From the NCBI RefSeq assembly GCF_043555835.1, contig NZ_JBIGHV010000003.1, positions 372,001 through 436,000 of the forward strand: 64,000 bases of DNA. The letters are read 5' to 3'. Under the pieces are notes generated by a model. That model saw only the letters and a program-made list of their open reading frames with translations. It did not search any database and had not been told where the DNA came from. Both the position numbers and the translations under genes were made by a program. This document shows, piece after piece, positions 35,985 through 44,552 of the stretch (within the stretch, counting starts at the first letter, position 1; each line of letters starts with the position of its first letter). Source of the DNA: Pelomonas parva. GTDB lineage: Bacteria > Pseudomonadota > Gammaproteobacteria > Burkholderiales > Burkholderiaceae_C.

Positions 35985-37538
35985 TTACACGCGGAACACC
36001 GACACCACCTGCACCAGCGCGTGCGCCTGCGTGCGCAGGCTTTCGGCGGCGGCAGCGCTTTCCTCCACCAGCGCGGCGTTCTGCTGCGTGGCCTGGTCCA
36101 TCTGTGTGACGGCCTGGCCGACCTGGCTCACGCCGCGGCTCTGCTCGCTGCTGGCCGACGAGATCTCCGCCACGATGTCCGTCACGCGCTGAATGGCCTG
36201 GACGATGTTGGTCATCGTCACGCCGGCCTTGTCGACCAGGGCCGTGCCCTGGTCGACCTGCTCGACGCTGCTGCCGATGAGCGTCTTGATCTCGCGCGCG
36301 GCCTGAGCGCTGCGCTGGGCCAGCGTGCGCACCTCACCCGCCACCACGGCAAAGCCCCGGCCTTGCTCGCCGGCGCGAGCAGCCTCGACGGCCGCATTCA
36401 GCGCCAGGATGTTGGTCTGGAAGGCGATGCCGTCGATGGTGCCGATGATGTCGGCGATCTTGCGGCTGCTGTCGTTGATCGAGCGCATCGTGTCGACGAC
36501 ATCGCTGACCACCTTGCCGCCCTCGTTGGCGACGTTGCTGGCGCCCTTCGCGAGCTGGTTGGCCTGCAGCGCGTTGTCGGCGTTGTTGCGCACGGTGGCG
36601 CCCAGTTCGTCCATGGTCGCGGCGGTCTGCTGCAGCGCGCTGGCCTGCTCTTCGGTGCGCTGGCTCAGGTCCTGGTTGCCCTGGGCGATCTGCGAACTGG
36701 CCGTCGCCACGGTCTCCGAGTTGTTGCGCACGTCCGCAACGACGCGGGCCAGGTTGGCACGCATGTCTTCGAGCTTGGCGACCAGGCTGGTGGTGTCGCC
36801 GGGCATCACCTCGATGCGCGAGGCCAGGTCGCCATCGGCCACCGCAGCCACCGAGCGCAGGGCCACCAAAGGCTCGGCACCCAGCTGCTTGAAGACGCTG
36901 CGGGTCAGCATCACGCCCAGCGCGGCGGCCAGCGCGCACATCAGCAGGCCGCCGATGATCAGCGTGCGGCTGGTGACGGTGCTGGTGGCGTCCAGCGTCG
37001 CGGAGCGGTCGCCCAGCAGATCGGACTCGACCTTCATGAACTCGGCCACCCCCTGGCGGAAGGCATCCATCGCCGCCTTGTCGCGGCCGGCGGAGAACTC
37101 GGTCAGCATCTCGTCGGCCTGGGCCGAGCCTCCCGTCACGTCGCGGCGCAGCTTCATCAGCTGCTCGGCCACGGCGTTGAACTGCTCGTGGTTCTCCATC
37201 AGCTTGGCCAGGCGGGCCTGCTGCTGGGCGTTGTCGGCGGTCAGTGACTTGGCGGCGTCGAAATGCTTCTTGAAATCGCTGCGACCGGCCTTCAGCGGGT
37301 CGAGGAAGTTCTCATTGCCGCTGGCCACGAAACCGCGCAAGCCGGTCTCGATGTTCACCATGTTCAGCAGCATGCCCTGACCCTCGGCCAGCACCTTGTA
37401 CGTGTGCGTGTTCCAGGCGGTGGTTTCGCGCAGCTTGGCGACGTTGACGACGGCGAGCGTGAACAGAGCGCCGGCAAACACGAGGATCACACCGAAGGTG
37501 ACGGTGAGCTTCTTCTTCAATGACCATTGGTCGAACAT
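35985..37538 (-). CDS. Methyl-accepting chemotaxis protein with CHASE3-like sensor
   Basis: A 517-residue chemoreceptor. The first membrane span (about 11-30) is followed by a periplasmic four-helix sensor with the CHASE3-like phrase NIETGLRGFVASGNENFLDP, a second span (about 190-210), HAMP, and a signalling domain with the hairpin tip IDGIAFQTNILALNAAVEAA and GRGFAVVAGEVRTLAQRSA. It acts at the inner membrane through CheW and CheA. There is no C-terminal NWETF-type pentapeptide. No che genes are in this window. Confidence 0.95.
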   Translation of the reverse strand: MFDQWSLKKKLTVTFGVILVFAGALFTLAVVNVAKLRETTAWNTHTYKVLAEGQGMLLNMVNIETGLRGFVASGNENFLDPLKAGRSDFKKHFDAAKSLTADNAQQQARLAKLMENHEQFNAVAEQLMKLRRDVTGGSAQADEMLTEFSAGRDKAAMDAFRQGVAEFMKVESDLLGDRSATLDATSTVTSRTLIIGGLLMCALAAALGVMLTRSVFKQLGAEPLVALRSVAAVADGDLASRIEVMPGDTTSLVAKLEDMRANLARVVADVRNNSETVATASSQIAQGNQDLSQRTEEQASALQQTAATMDELGATVRNNADNALQANQLAKGASNVANEGGKVVSDVVDTMRSINDSSRKIADIIGTIDGIAFQTNILALNAAVEAARAGEQGRGFAVVAGEVRTLAQRSAQAAREIKTLIGSSVEQVDQGTALVDKAGVTMTNIVQAIQRVTDIVAEISSASSEQSRGVSQVGQAVTQMDQATQQNAALVEESAAAAESLRTQAHALVQVVSVFRV

Positions 37539-37808
37539 CTCGGTGCTCCTGTGAGCGGAAAAGGGGCCGCAGGCGTGAACGCCTGCCGGGCGCGCAAGGA
37601 CATGCGACGGTGAAACGGCGTGGGGACGTCGTCAGGCGGGCTGCCAGCCTAGTTACAGGCATGGAGCGGCGCTATCGCGCCCATCGCCCGCTGCCCGATC
37701 ACGTGCATTCGTCCCGAAGATGGCGTTTTAGACGCCTGCAAGTGATGCTTCGGCCCATCGTGCCTAGGGCTTGTCAGCACCACGGCGTCTTTCTCTAACA
37801 TCCGCGCC

Positions 37809-38186
37809 ATGCGCGTCCTCTGTGTACTCCTGCTCGCCCTTGGCGTCACCGCATCTGCGGCGCCCCTCTCACCCGCGGCGCGTGCCGAGGTCGACGCGCT
37901 GCTGGCCCGACTGCATTCCTCCGGCTGCGAGTTCAACCGCAACGGCAGCTGGCATGCCGGCACGGCCGCCCGGGCGCATCTGCTGAAAAAGCTGGACTAC
38001 CTGGAAGGCAAGGGCCTGGTGAAGACCGCCGAGCAGTTCATCGCACAAGGCGCGTCGGCCAGCAGCATGAGCGGCAAGGCGTATCTGGTGCGCTGCCCGG
38101 GCAAGGCGCCGGTGGAGAGCGCCAAGTGGCTGGCGGCGGAGCTGCAGCAGGTGCGGGCGGCACGGGCAGCGTCGGCGCCCCGCTAG
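37809..38186 (+). CDS. DUF5329-family secreted protein
   Basis: A 125-residue protein with a signal peptide (MRVLCVLLLALGVTASA) and the DUF5329 pattern LHSSGCEFNRNGSWHAG, AHLLKKLDYLEGKG, AEQFIAQGASASSMSG, YLVRCPG. The two Cys residues probably form a disulfide. Function is not established. Confidence 0.85.
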   Translation: MRVLCVLLLALGVTASAAPLSPAARAEVDALLARLHSSGCEFNRNGSWHAGTAARAHLLKKLDYLEGKGLVKTAEQFIAQGASASSMSGKAYLVRCPGKAPVESAKWLAAELQQVRAARAASAPR

Positions 38187-38208
38187 CCCCATCCTCTGCT
38201 TGGCGCCG

Positions 38209-38628
38209 TCACCAGGGATTGAGCACGGGAACCTTGGCGTGCTCGAACTCCGAAACATCACGCGTCACCACCGTGAGCCCATGGTGCGCGGCGGTGGCGG
38301 CAATGATCAGGTCGGGCTGCGAGAAGGTGTGGCCGGCCTTGCGCCCCGCGTCCACCAGCAGCCGCCAGACCAGCATCACGTCCTCGGACACCGGCAGCAC
38401 ACGCTGCTCGAACATGGGCCTCACCTTGTGCGTCAGCCATGCGCTCAGCTCGGCGCGGCGACCGGCGTCGGGCATGCGCTCGATGCCATAGCGGATCTCG
38501 GCCAACGTCACCGTGCTGATGTGCAAGCTGTCCAGCGACTGCGCCGCGACGAACGCCAGCACGCGTGGCTCAGGGCGAGGCTTGCGCAGCTCGGAAATGA
38601 CGTTGGTGTCCAGCAGATAGCCGCTCAC
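38209..38628 (-). CDS. vapC: VapC-type PIN-domain toxin
   Basis: A 139-residue PIN-domain RNase. The acidic residues expected for the metal site appear in YLLDTNVISELRKP, TVTLAEIRYGIERM, QPDLIIAATAAHHGLTVVTR and the final RDVSEFEH. Such toxins cleave tRNA or rRNA. Its start overlaps the antitoxin stop by four bases. Confidence 0.9.
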   Translation of the reverse strand: MSGYLLDTNVISELRKPRPEPRVLAFVAAQSLDSLHISTVTLAEIRYGIERMPDAGRRAELSAWLTHKVRPMFEQRVLPVSEDVMLVWRLLVDAGRKAGHTFSQPDLIIAATAAHHGLTVVTRDVSEFEHAKVPVLNPW

Positions 38629-38912
38629 AGCTCCACGTCGCGCACCGGCATGGGCGAGCGGCTCACTTCGAGGTCGATGTCGCGCCAGGGCGAGGCCTGC
38701 ACGGCGTCGATCAGGTCCCTCCCCGTGCGTTCGCCCTTCAGACGGCGAAAGTCCTCCAGCGTGATGACGACCACCTCGTCACGGCCATGCACCGTGACAT
38801 GCTGCGGCCCCTCGGCGTGGACACGCCGCACCAGCTCGCTGAAACGGGCCTTGGCGTCCTGCAGCACCCAGCGCCCCGGCCCGGCCGGTCGTTCTGATTT
38901 CGCTTGGCTCAT
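38625..38912 (-). CDS. Phd/YefM-type antitoxin
   Basis: A 95-residue antitoxin with the Phd/YefM N-terminal DNA-binding fold: WVLQDAKARFSELVRRVHAE, GPQHVTVHGRDEVVVITLED. The C-terminal tail binds the toxin. ATG 38912 was preferred to 38969 because the upper part is non-homologous and would cover the operator palindrome at 38924. It is co-transcribed with the PIN toxin. Confidence 0.88.
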   Translation of the reverse strand: MSQAKSERPAGPGRWVLQDAKARFSELVRRVHAEGPQHVTVHGRDEVVVITLEDFRRLKGERTGRDLIDAVQASPWRDIDLEVSRSPMPVRDVEL

Positions 38913-38923
38913 AGGGGTTCCAT

Positions 38924-38944
38924 TTCTGGTCAGGTTGACCAGAA
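38924..38944. promoter_or_regulatory. Palindromic operator between the toxin-antitoxin unit and pbpC
   Basis: TTCTGGTCA-GGT-TGACCAGAA is a perfect 9-bp inverted repeat 12 bases upstream of the antitoxin start and 28 bases upstream of the divergent pbpC start. It is the natural autoregulatory site of the antitoxin and could influence pbpC as well. Confidence 0.75.
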
Positions 38945-38972
38945 TATCGCGACAAGCGCGAAAGCTCAATCC

Positions 38973-41348
38973 ATGCGCCTGACCCGCCGGCGCCTCGCCG
39001 AGCTGGCCCTGGCCGCGCTGCTGACCAGCGCGCTGGTGCTGGACTTCGCCTTTCCCCTCCCCGACCCCACCGCTACCTCCTCCACGCTGACGGTGCTGGC
39101 CGCCGACGGCACGCCGCTGCGCAGCTGGGCCAGCGCCGACGGCGCGCAGCGCCAGCCGACGACGCCCGAGGCGGTGTCACCGCGCTATCTGGAAGCCTTG
39201 CTGCACTACGAGGACCGCTGGTTCCACTGGCACCCGGGCGTCAACCCCGCCGCGCTGGCACGAGCCGCCTGGCAGTGGGCGCGGCATGGGCGCATCGTGT
39301 CGGGCGGGTCGACGTTGACGATGCAGGTCGCCCGGCTGGTGGACGACAAGGCGGCGGGCAGAAGCATCCCGGCCAAGCTGCGCCAGATCACCCGCGCGCT
39401 GCAGCTGGAGCTGCGTTTCAGCAAGCGCGAGATCCTGTCGCTCTACCTCAACCTCGCGCCCATGGGCGGCCCGCTGGAGGGCGTGGAGACGGCCAGCCGC
39501 GCCTATCTGGGCAAGAGCGCGGCGGACCTGTCGCAGGCCGAGGCCGCGCTGCTCGTCGCGCTGCCGCAGTCGCCCACGCGGCTGCGGCCCGACCGCGCCG
39601 TGGCCGCCGCCCAGGCCGCGCGCGACAAGGTGTTGACGCGCATGGCGACGTTAGGCATCTGGACGGCTGCCGATGTCGCCGACGCCAAGCTGGAGCGCGT
39701 CTTCGCGCCGCCGCTGCGCGCCCGCTGGCTGGCGCCGTTGGCAGCGGAGCGCCTGCGCCAGCAGGCAAAACGCGCAGGACGCTCCGAAGCCGTCATCCAG
39801 ACCACCCTCGACGCCGGCCTGCAGGCCCGCCTGGAGCAACTGCTGGCCGACCGCCTCAACACGCTGCCCGACGCCGTCTCCATGGCCGCCCTCGTCGTCG
39901 ACAACCGCACCCTAGAAGTGCGCGGTTATGCCGGCTCGGCCGACTTCAGCGACGCCCGCCGCAGCGCCCATGTCGACATGGTGCGCGCCCACCGCTCGCC
40001 CGGCTCCACGCTCAAGCCTTTCCTGTACGGGCTGGCGCTGGACGACGGCCTCATCCACTCCGAGAGCCTGCTCATCGACGCGCCGCAGAACTTCGGCGGC
40101 TATGCGCCGGGCAACTTCCAGGCGGACTTCTCCGGGCCCGTCAGCGTGAGCGAGGCCTTGCAGCGCTCGCTCAACGTGCCCGCCGTCGACCTGCTGGAGC
40201 GCCTGGGCGCCGAGCGCTTTGCCGGCCGGCTGCGCCACGCGGGCTTGAGGCTGCGGCTGCCGGCCAACGCGGCGCCCAACCTCAGCCTCATCCTGGGCGG
40301 CGGCAGCACATCGCTGGAGGAGCTGGTCGGCGCCTACGCCGCGCTGGCCCGGAGTGGCGTGGCCGGCAAGCCGCGCCTGACGCCGCAGGAGCCGCTGCAG
40401 GACACGCGGCTGATGAGCGAGGGCGCCGCCTTCATCGTGCGCGAGATCCTGGAGAACGGCGGCCGGCCCGGCAGCCCCTTCCGCGAGGGCAACCAGCGCG
40501 TGGCGTGGAAGACGGGCACCAGCTTTGGCTTTCGCGACGCCTGGGCACTGGGCGTGACCGACCGCTACACCTTCGGCGTCTGGGTCGGCCGGCCCGACGG
40601 CACGCCCAACCCCGGCCACTTCGGCGCCAACACGTCGGCGCCGCTGCTGCGCGATATCGCCGCCGCGCTCGGCCCGTCAGAGGCCAGGCAACAACTGGCC
40701 CCACGCCACCAGCCCGCCAGCGTCGGCGCCGTCGCCATCTGCTGGCCGCTGGGCACGGCCGAGGCCGCCACACCGCCCGAGCACTGCCTGCAGCGCCGCA
40801 CCGCCTGGACGCTGGACGGCGCCGTGCCGCCCACGCTGCCGGACCGGCTGCAGCCCACCAGCCTCGTGCAGGCCGTGTGGACGCAGGGCGGCCAGCGCGT
40901 GCGCCCCGACTGCGCACCGGAGGCGATCAAGGCCGAGGCGGTGCGCTGGCCCACGCTGCTCGGCCCCTTCCTGGACGCCGCCCTGCTGCACCCCACCGAG
41001 CGCCTGCCCTGGGCGCCCGGCTGCGCACCGCGTGCCCCGGCCCAGGCACTGCGCATCGCCGGCCTGGAGCCCGGCACCGTGCTTCGCCCGGCGCCCGGGC
41101 GGCGCGACGTGACGCTGAGACTGCAGGCCATCGGCGCCCAGCAAGGCGTCAACTGGCTGCTGGACGGCCAGCTCGCCGGCAGCAGCGAGGCCGCCGGCAG
41201 CACACAGACGCTGACACTGAGCCAGCCCGGCCGCCATGCGCTGACGGCGCTGGACGGCCGTGGCCGCTGGGCGCGCGTGGCCTTCGAGCTGCAGGCCGAC
41301 GCAGCGCCGCCGGCCGGGCGAGCAAAACTCCCGCACGCGGGGCCATGA
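38973..41348 (+). CDS. pbpC: Penicillin-binding protein 1C
   Basis: A 791-residue class A penicillin-binding protein of the 1C type. A short N-terminal anchor is followed by a GT51 glycosyltransferase with the catalytic Glu80 (LHYEDRWFHWHPG) and SGGSTLTMQ. The transpeptidase has SPGSTLKPF (Ser345, Lys348), a SLN box in QRSLNVPAV and K513TG (WKTGTSFGF). The C-terminal BiPBP_C domain follows. It polymerises and may crosslink glycan on the periplasmic face. In many bacteria it is paired with an A2M protein; here that gene is about 9.2 kb upstream. The start overlaps the control region of the toxin-antitoxin unit. Confidence 0.95.
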   Translation: MRLTRRRLAELALAALLTSALVLDFAFPLPDPTATSSTLTVLAADGTPLRSWASADGAQRQPTTPEAVSPRYLEALLHYEDRWFHWHPGVNPAALARAAWQWARHGRIVSGGSTLTMQVARLVDDKAAGRSIPAKLRQITRALQLELRFSKREILSLYLNLAPMGGPLEGVETASRAYLGKSAADLSQAEAALLVALPQSPTRLRPDRAVAAAQAARDKVLTRMATLGIWTAADVADAKLERVFAPPLRARWLAPLAAERLRQQAKRAGRSEAVIQTTLDAGLQARLEQLLADRLNTLPDAVSMAALVVDNRTLEVRGYAGSADFSDARRSAHVDMVRAHRSPGSTLKPFLYGLALDDGLIHSESLLIDAPQNFGGYAPGNFQADFSGPVSVSEALQRSLNVPAVDLLERLGAERFAGRLRHAGLRLRLPANAAPNLSLILGGGSTSLEELVGAYAALARSGVAGKPRLTPQEPLQDTRLMSEGAAFIVREILENGGRPGSPFREGNQRVAWKTGTSFGFRDAWALGVTDRYTFGVWVGRPDGTPNPGHFGANTSAPLLRDIAAALGPSEARQQLAPRHQPASVGAVAICWPLGTAEAATPPEHCLQRRTAWTLDGAVPPTLPDRLQPTSLVQAVWTQGGQRVRPDCAPEAIKAEAVRWPTLLGPFLDAALLHPTERLPWAPGCAPRAPAQALRIAGLEPGTVLRPAPGRRDVTLRLQAIGAQQGVNWLLDGQLAGSSEAAGSTQTLTLSQPGRHALTALDGRGRWARVAFELQADAAPPAGRAKLPHAGP

Positions 41349-41430
41349 CGACCGCCTGCCCCGCCGACCTTCGTTAATCTGCCATGCTTCGCCCCCATGA
41401 TGTGGCGCCTGTGCGCTAGCGGCCTGTCGA

Positions 41431-42648
41431 ATGATGAATGAGCTGTTGACTTGGACCCTCGCTGCCGCGCTCGCGGTGGTTGTCGTGTTGCTGCTGTGGC
41501 TGGGGCAGCGTCGCCAGCAGCGTGCCCGCGACGCCGCCGCCCGCCGCGAGGCCGAGCGCGTCGCGCTGGAGCAGGCCGCGCACGCCGCGCGCGCGCAGCG
41601 CCTGGCCACCGAGCGTGAGCAGGCCACCGCACCGCCACCCGGCGAGAACGACGTGCAGGCCGGCGCGGTCGAGGCGCGCCGCCTCGTCGACGAAGGGCTG
41701 CGCCAGGCCGATGTCGAGCGCGAGGCCGGCGACATCACGCGCCGCATCGCCGGCGACGAGGCCGCCCGCCAGCAGCGCGACCAGGCACGGCACGACGCCG
41801 ACCGAGCTGCACAGCAGGCAGAGCGTGAGGCCGCCGAAGCAGCCTCAGCACGCCGCGCCGAGGAGGCCGAAGCCACACGCATCGCCGAGGAAGCCCGCGC
41901 CCGCGAGGCCGCCGAAGCCGCCGCCCGCGAACAGGCCGCGCGTGAGGCGGCCGAAGCTGCGGAAGCTGCACGAGCCGCAGAAGCCGCAGAGGCGGCCCGC
42001 CTCGCAGCCGAGGCCGAGCGTGCCGAACGCGAGGCCGCCGAAGCCGCCCGCCTGGCCGCCGAAGCCCGCGTGCGCGCAGAGACCGAAGCCCGCCTGGCCC
42101 GCGAGCAGGCAGAGCGCGAAGCGGCAGCAGCGGCAGAGGCCGCCGCAGCGGCCCAGGCCGAGCGCGAGCGTCTGGCTGCCGAAGCCGAGGCCACTCGCCG
42201 CGCCGAAGAGGAAGCGGAACAAGCCGCTGCCCGGGCCGCAGCCGCCGCCGCCACACGCGAGCTGCGCGCCGATGAAACGCTGGTCGTCGTCGCCGACGAC
42301 TCCAAGATCGTGCGCGTCAAGCTCAGCCGCCTGCTGGCCGCGCAGAGCTACCGCGTCGCGCTGGCCGAAAGCGGCGAGCAGGCGCTGGCGCTGATCGCCG
42401 CCGAGCGGCCGCATGTGCTGATCACCGACGTCGAGATGCCCGGCATCGACGGCTTCGAGCTGACCCGCCAGGTGCGCTCGGCGCCGGACACGGCCGCGCT
42501 GCCGGTGCTGATGATCACGTCCTCCGACGACAAGCACGAGGCCGCCGCCGCCGTGGGCGTGACGCAGCTGCTGGGCAAGCCTTTCTCGGAGGATTCGCTG
42601 CTGGCCGCCATCGAGCGCGCGCGCCTTGAGGTGCGCGTGCCGGCTTGA
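41431..42648 (+). CDS. Membrane-anchored Ala-rich coiled-coil protein with C-terminal receiver domain
   Basis: A 405-residue protein with an unusual domain order. One N-terminal membrane span (about 5-23) is followed by roughly 240 residues of Ala/Glu/Arg heptad-like coiled coil (repeats such as AREAAEAAAREQAAREAAEA). A complete receiver domain starts near residue 282 (LVVVADDSKIVRVKLSRLLA), with phospho-acceptor Asp333 in VLITDVEMPGIDG and the conserved LGKPF lysine. There is no output domain. The coil could span to a partner complex or oligomerise at the membrane. No cognate kinase is adjacent. A TPR gene follows by 23 bp and may belong to the same unit. Confidence 0.88.
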   Translation: MMNELLTWTLAAALAVVVVLLLWLGQRRQQRARDAAARREAERVALEQAAHAARAQRLATEREQATAPPPGENDVQAGAVEARRLVDEGLRQADVEREAGDITRRIAGDEAARQQRDQARHDADRAAQQAEREAAEAASARRAEEAEATRIAEEARAREAAEAAAREQAAREAAEAAEAARAAEAAEAARLAAEAERAEREAAEAARLAAEARVRAETEARLAREQAEREAAAAAEAAAAAQAERERLAAEAEATRRAEEEAEQAAARAAAAAATRELRADETLVVVADDSKIVRVKLSRLLAAQSYRVALAESGEQALALIAAERPHVLITDVEMPGIDGFELTRQVRSAPDTAALPVLMITSSDDKHEAAAAVGVTQLLGKPFSEDSLLAAIERARLEVRVPA

Positions 42649-42671
42649 TGCCCCCGGTCGGCTGAGGCCCC

Positions 42672-43202
42672 ATGGAATTCCAGCGCTTCACGGCCGCCGA
42701 CGCGGTGGCACACGAGGCTGCCATCGCCGAGCACAGGGCAATGCTGGCTTCAGCGCTGCAGGCCGGCAACGAGCTGGCCCAGGTCGACTGCACGGCCGAC
42801 CTGGCCGGCCTGCTGACGACGGCCCGCCGCGAGGCCGAGGCACTGGCCTTGCTGGAGGCGCAGTTGGGCCGCATCGAGCGGTTCTCGGCCTCGGAGGTGT
42901 CCGGCTGGTTCTGGAACGCCTATGCCACGGCACTGCAGTACAACGGCCGGCGCGACGACGCCAACCCGGCGTTCGCACGGGCACTGGCGCTGTCACGGGC
43001 GGGCGGCTGGCGGCGCCTGCAGGCCTTCGTGCTGCAGCATTGGGGGCGCAGCTTGGTCGAGCAAGGCAGCCTCGACGAAGCGCAGCTCAAGTTCGAGGAG
43101 GCGCTGGCCATTCGTCAGCAGCTGAGCGACCCACGCACAGCCACCACCGAGAAGGCGCTGGCCGGGCTGGCCGGGTTGCGGGCGGGCACGGCGGGGATTT
43201 GA
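42672..43202 (+). CDS. TPR-repeat protein
   Basis: A 176-residue helical protein with tetratricopeptide-like repeats: WFWNAYATALQYNGRRDDAN, AFARALALSRAGGWRRLQAF, HWGRSLVEQGSLDEAQLKFE followed by EALAIRQQL. There is no signal peptide, so it is probably cytoplasmic and a scaffold. It follows the receiver-domain gene by 23 bp. Confidence 0.8.
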   Translation: MEFQRFTAADAVAHEAAIAEHRAMLASALQAGNELAQVDCTADLAGLLTTARREAEALALLEAQLGRIERFSASEVSGWFWNAYATALQYNGRRDDANPAFARALALSRAGGWRRLQAFVLQHWGRSLVEQGSLDEAQLKFEEALAIRQQLSDPRTATTEKALAGLAGLRAGTAGI

Positions 43203-43262
43203 AACATACATTCCCCATCACGGCGCCCGGTCCGCGCGCCTTCAACAACTTCGCCGCCTCCC

Positions 43263-43697
43263 ATGGGCCTGCTCACACGACTGTTCAGATCGAAGCCACC
43301 GGAGGTGCCCCTGTTTGAGCACCCGGTTCTTGGCTCCTTCAAGTACGACGCGACCACACAGGAGTGGGAGACCGTCGACTCTGCGCCGGTCTATCACGGT
43401 GGACTCTCTGGCTCTGCAATAGAGCCTGATCCCGCGAAGCTTGCCGAAGTTCTTCAACGCATGTCGAACCTTGCCCAGTACTGGCGCGCTTGCGAGAGTG
43501 ACCTGCGCTACATCGCTGGCTGCTACTCCTCCTTGCCCAGCGACGCTGCGCCGGAGTCTCTGTTTCGAGTCGCAGCGCTCTCGCTCTACAAGGGCTACTG
43601 GGAAGTCTGCTTCGAGACCATCAAGCCACACAGGTGGCTGTACATCGGCATGCAGTTCGAGGGTGAGTGTCTCGTGTCCAACACCATCGACTCGTAG
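43263..43697 (+). CDS. Hypothetical protein
   Basis: A 144-residue protein I do not recognise. It begins MGLLTRLFRSKPPEVP and then GSFKYDATTQEWE, and ends with YIGMQFEGECLVSNTIDS. The Trp/Tyr-rich middle (YWRACESDLRYIAGCYSS) and general look resemble polymorphic-toxin immunity or DUF-type proteins, but this is only an impression. Base composition is less GC-rich than its neighbours. Confidence 0.65.
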   Translation: MGLLTRLFRSKPPEVPLFEHPVLGSFKYDATTQEWETVDSAPVYHGGLSGSAIEPDPAKLAEVLQRMSNLAQYWRACESDLRYIAGCYSSLPSDAAPESLFRVAALSLYKGYWEVCFETIKPHRWLYIGMQFEGECLVSNTIDS

Positions 43698-43742
43698 GCA
43701 GAAAGACGCGCGCCTCGTCGCCCCTCTCGAACGGAGCACACC

Positions 43743-44300
43743 ATGGGACTCCTGACCTTCAGCATCAACGTCACGCTGGACGGCTGCGTCGACCACCAGG
43801 AAGGCATTGCCGACGACGAGACCCACACCTTCTTCACGCGTCTCATGGACGAGAGCGGAGCGATGCTGTGGGGCCGCGTCACCTACGAAATGATGGAGAG
43901 CTACTGGCCGGCGGTCGCCAGCGGTGACACGGATGCACCGCCAGCGCTGCGCGAGTGGGCGGTCAAGCTGGAGGCCAAGCCGAAGTACGTGGTGTCCTCG
44001 ACGCGAAAGGACTTCCCGTGGACCCACAGCCACCACCTCGCCGGCGATCTGCGCGCGGGCGTGCAGCAGCTCAAGGACGCGACCCCGGACGGCGTGCTGC
44101 TCGGTAGCGGCAAGCTCGCGGCCGAGCTGGACCGGCTGGACCTGATCGACGAGTACCAGTTGCTCGTCCACCCCAGGATCGCCGGCCACGGCCCGACCCT
44201 GTACGAGAGCGGGCTGCCCAGCACGCGACGACTTGAGCTGGTCTCGGCCAGGCCGCTGCGCTGCGGCGCGGTCGCCATGCACTACCGGCGCGCGCGCTGA
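43743..44300 (+). CDS. Dihydrofolate-reductase-family protein (RibD C-terminal-like)
   Basis: A 185-residue protein of the DHFR/RibD-C family: LTFSINVTLDGCVDHQEGI, the ALLWGRVTYEMMESYWP-type segment, KPKYVVSSTRKDFPW, DGVLLGSGKLAAELDRLDLI and DEYQLLVHPRIAGHGPTLY. These pocket residues suggest NADPH-dependent reduction of an unknown substrate; it is not the folate enzyme itself. AACGGAG lies before ATG 43743. Confidence 0.88.
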   Translation: MGLLTFSINVTLDGCVDHQEGIADDETHTFFTRLMDESGAMLWGRVTYEMMESYWPAVASGDTDAPPALREWAVKLEAKPKYVVSSTRKDFPWTHSHHLAGDLRAGVQQLKDATPDGVLLGSGKLAAELDRLDLIDEYQLLVHPRIAGHGPTLYESGLPSTRRLELVSARPLRCGAVAMHYRRAR

Positions 44301-44396
44301 CTCTCGACACGCGCCACGCGGCGGGAAGTCGTGCCGGGCCGCAGCCGGGCGGAGCAAGGCAGATCAACTTAAATAGAAAGGGCGTGATTTGCTGCA

Positions 44397-44453
44397 CCCT
44401 CTTCAGAGGGAAGACGCGACTTGTCGTCCCTAAACTCGTTTCGTTAGGGCGAC
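44397..44453 (+). promoter_or_regulatory. Structured leader upstream of the TpsA adhesin
   Basis: The 252-bp gap before tpsA contains two hairpins: CCCTCTTCAGAGGG (44397-44410) and a longer stem with one bulge, GTCGTCCCTAA against TTAGGGCGAC (44423-44453). An AT-rich stretch at 44366-44380 may hold a promoter. The pair could act as a riboregulator; no known riboswitch consensus is recognised. Confidence 0.4.
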
Positions 44454-44552
44454 GCTGACCAAGCCCCCACGATGCAGCGCGCCCTGGTTTGAGGTGGGCT
44501 GCGCGCGAGGGGCTTGTTGAGCATTGCCATAGGTCAAACCTGGGGAATGCTC

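Noticed and set aside
44477..44508. GCGCGCCC/GGGC-TGCGCGC inverted repeat before tpsA
   Set aside because: The arms pair only in part and lie in GC-rich sequence; weaker than the two hairpins upstream, so not listed as a feature.
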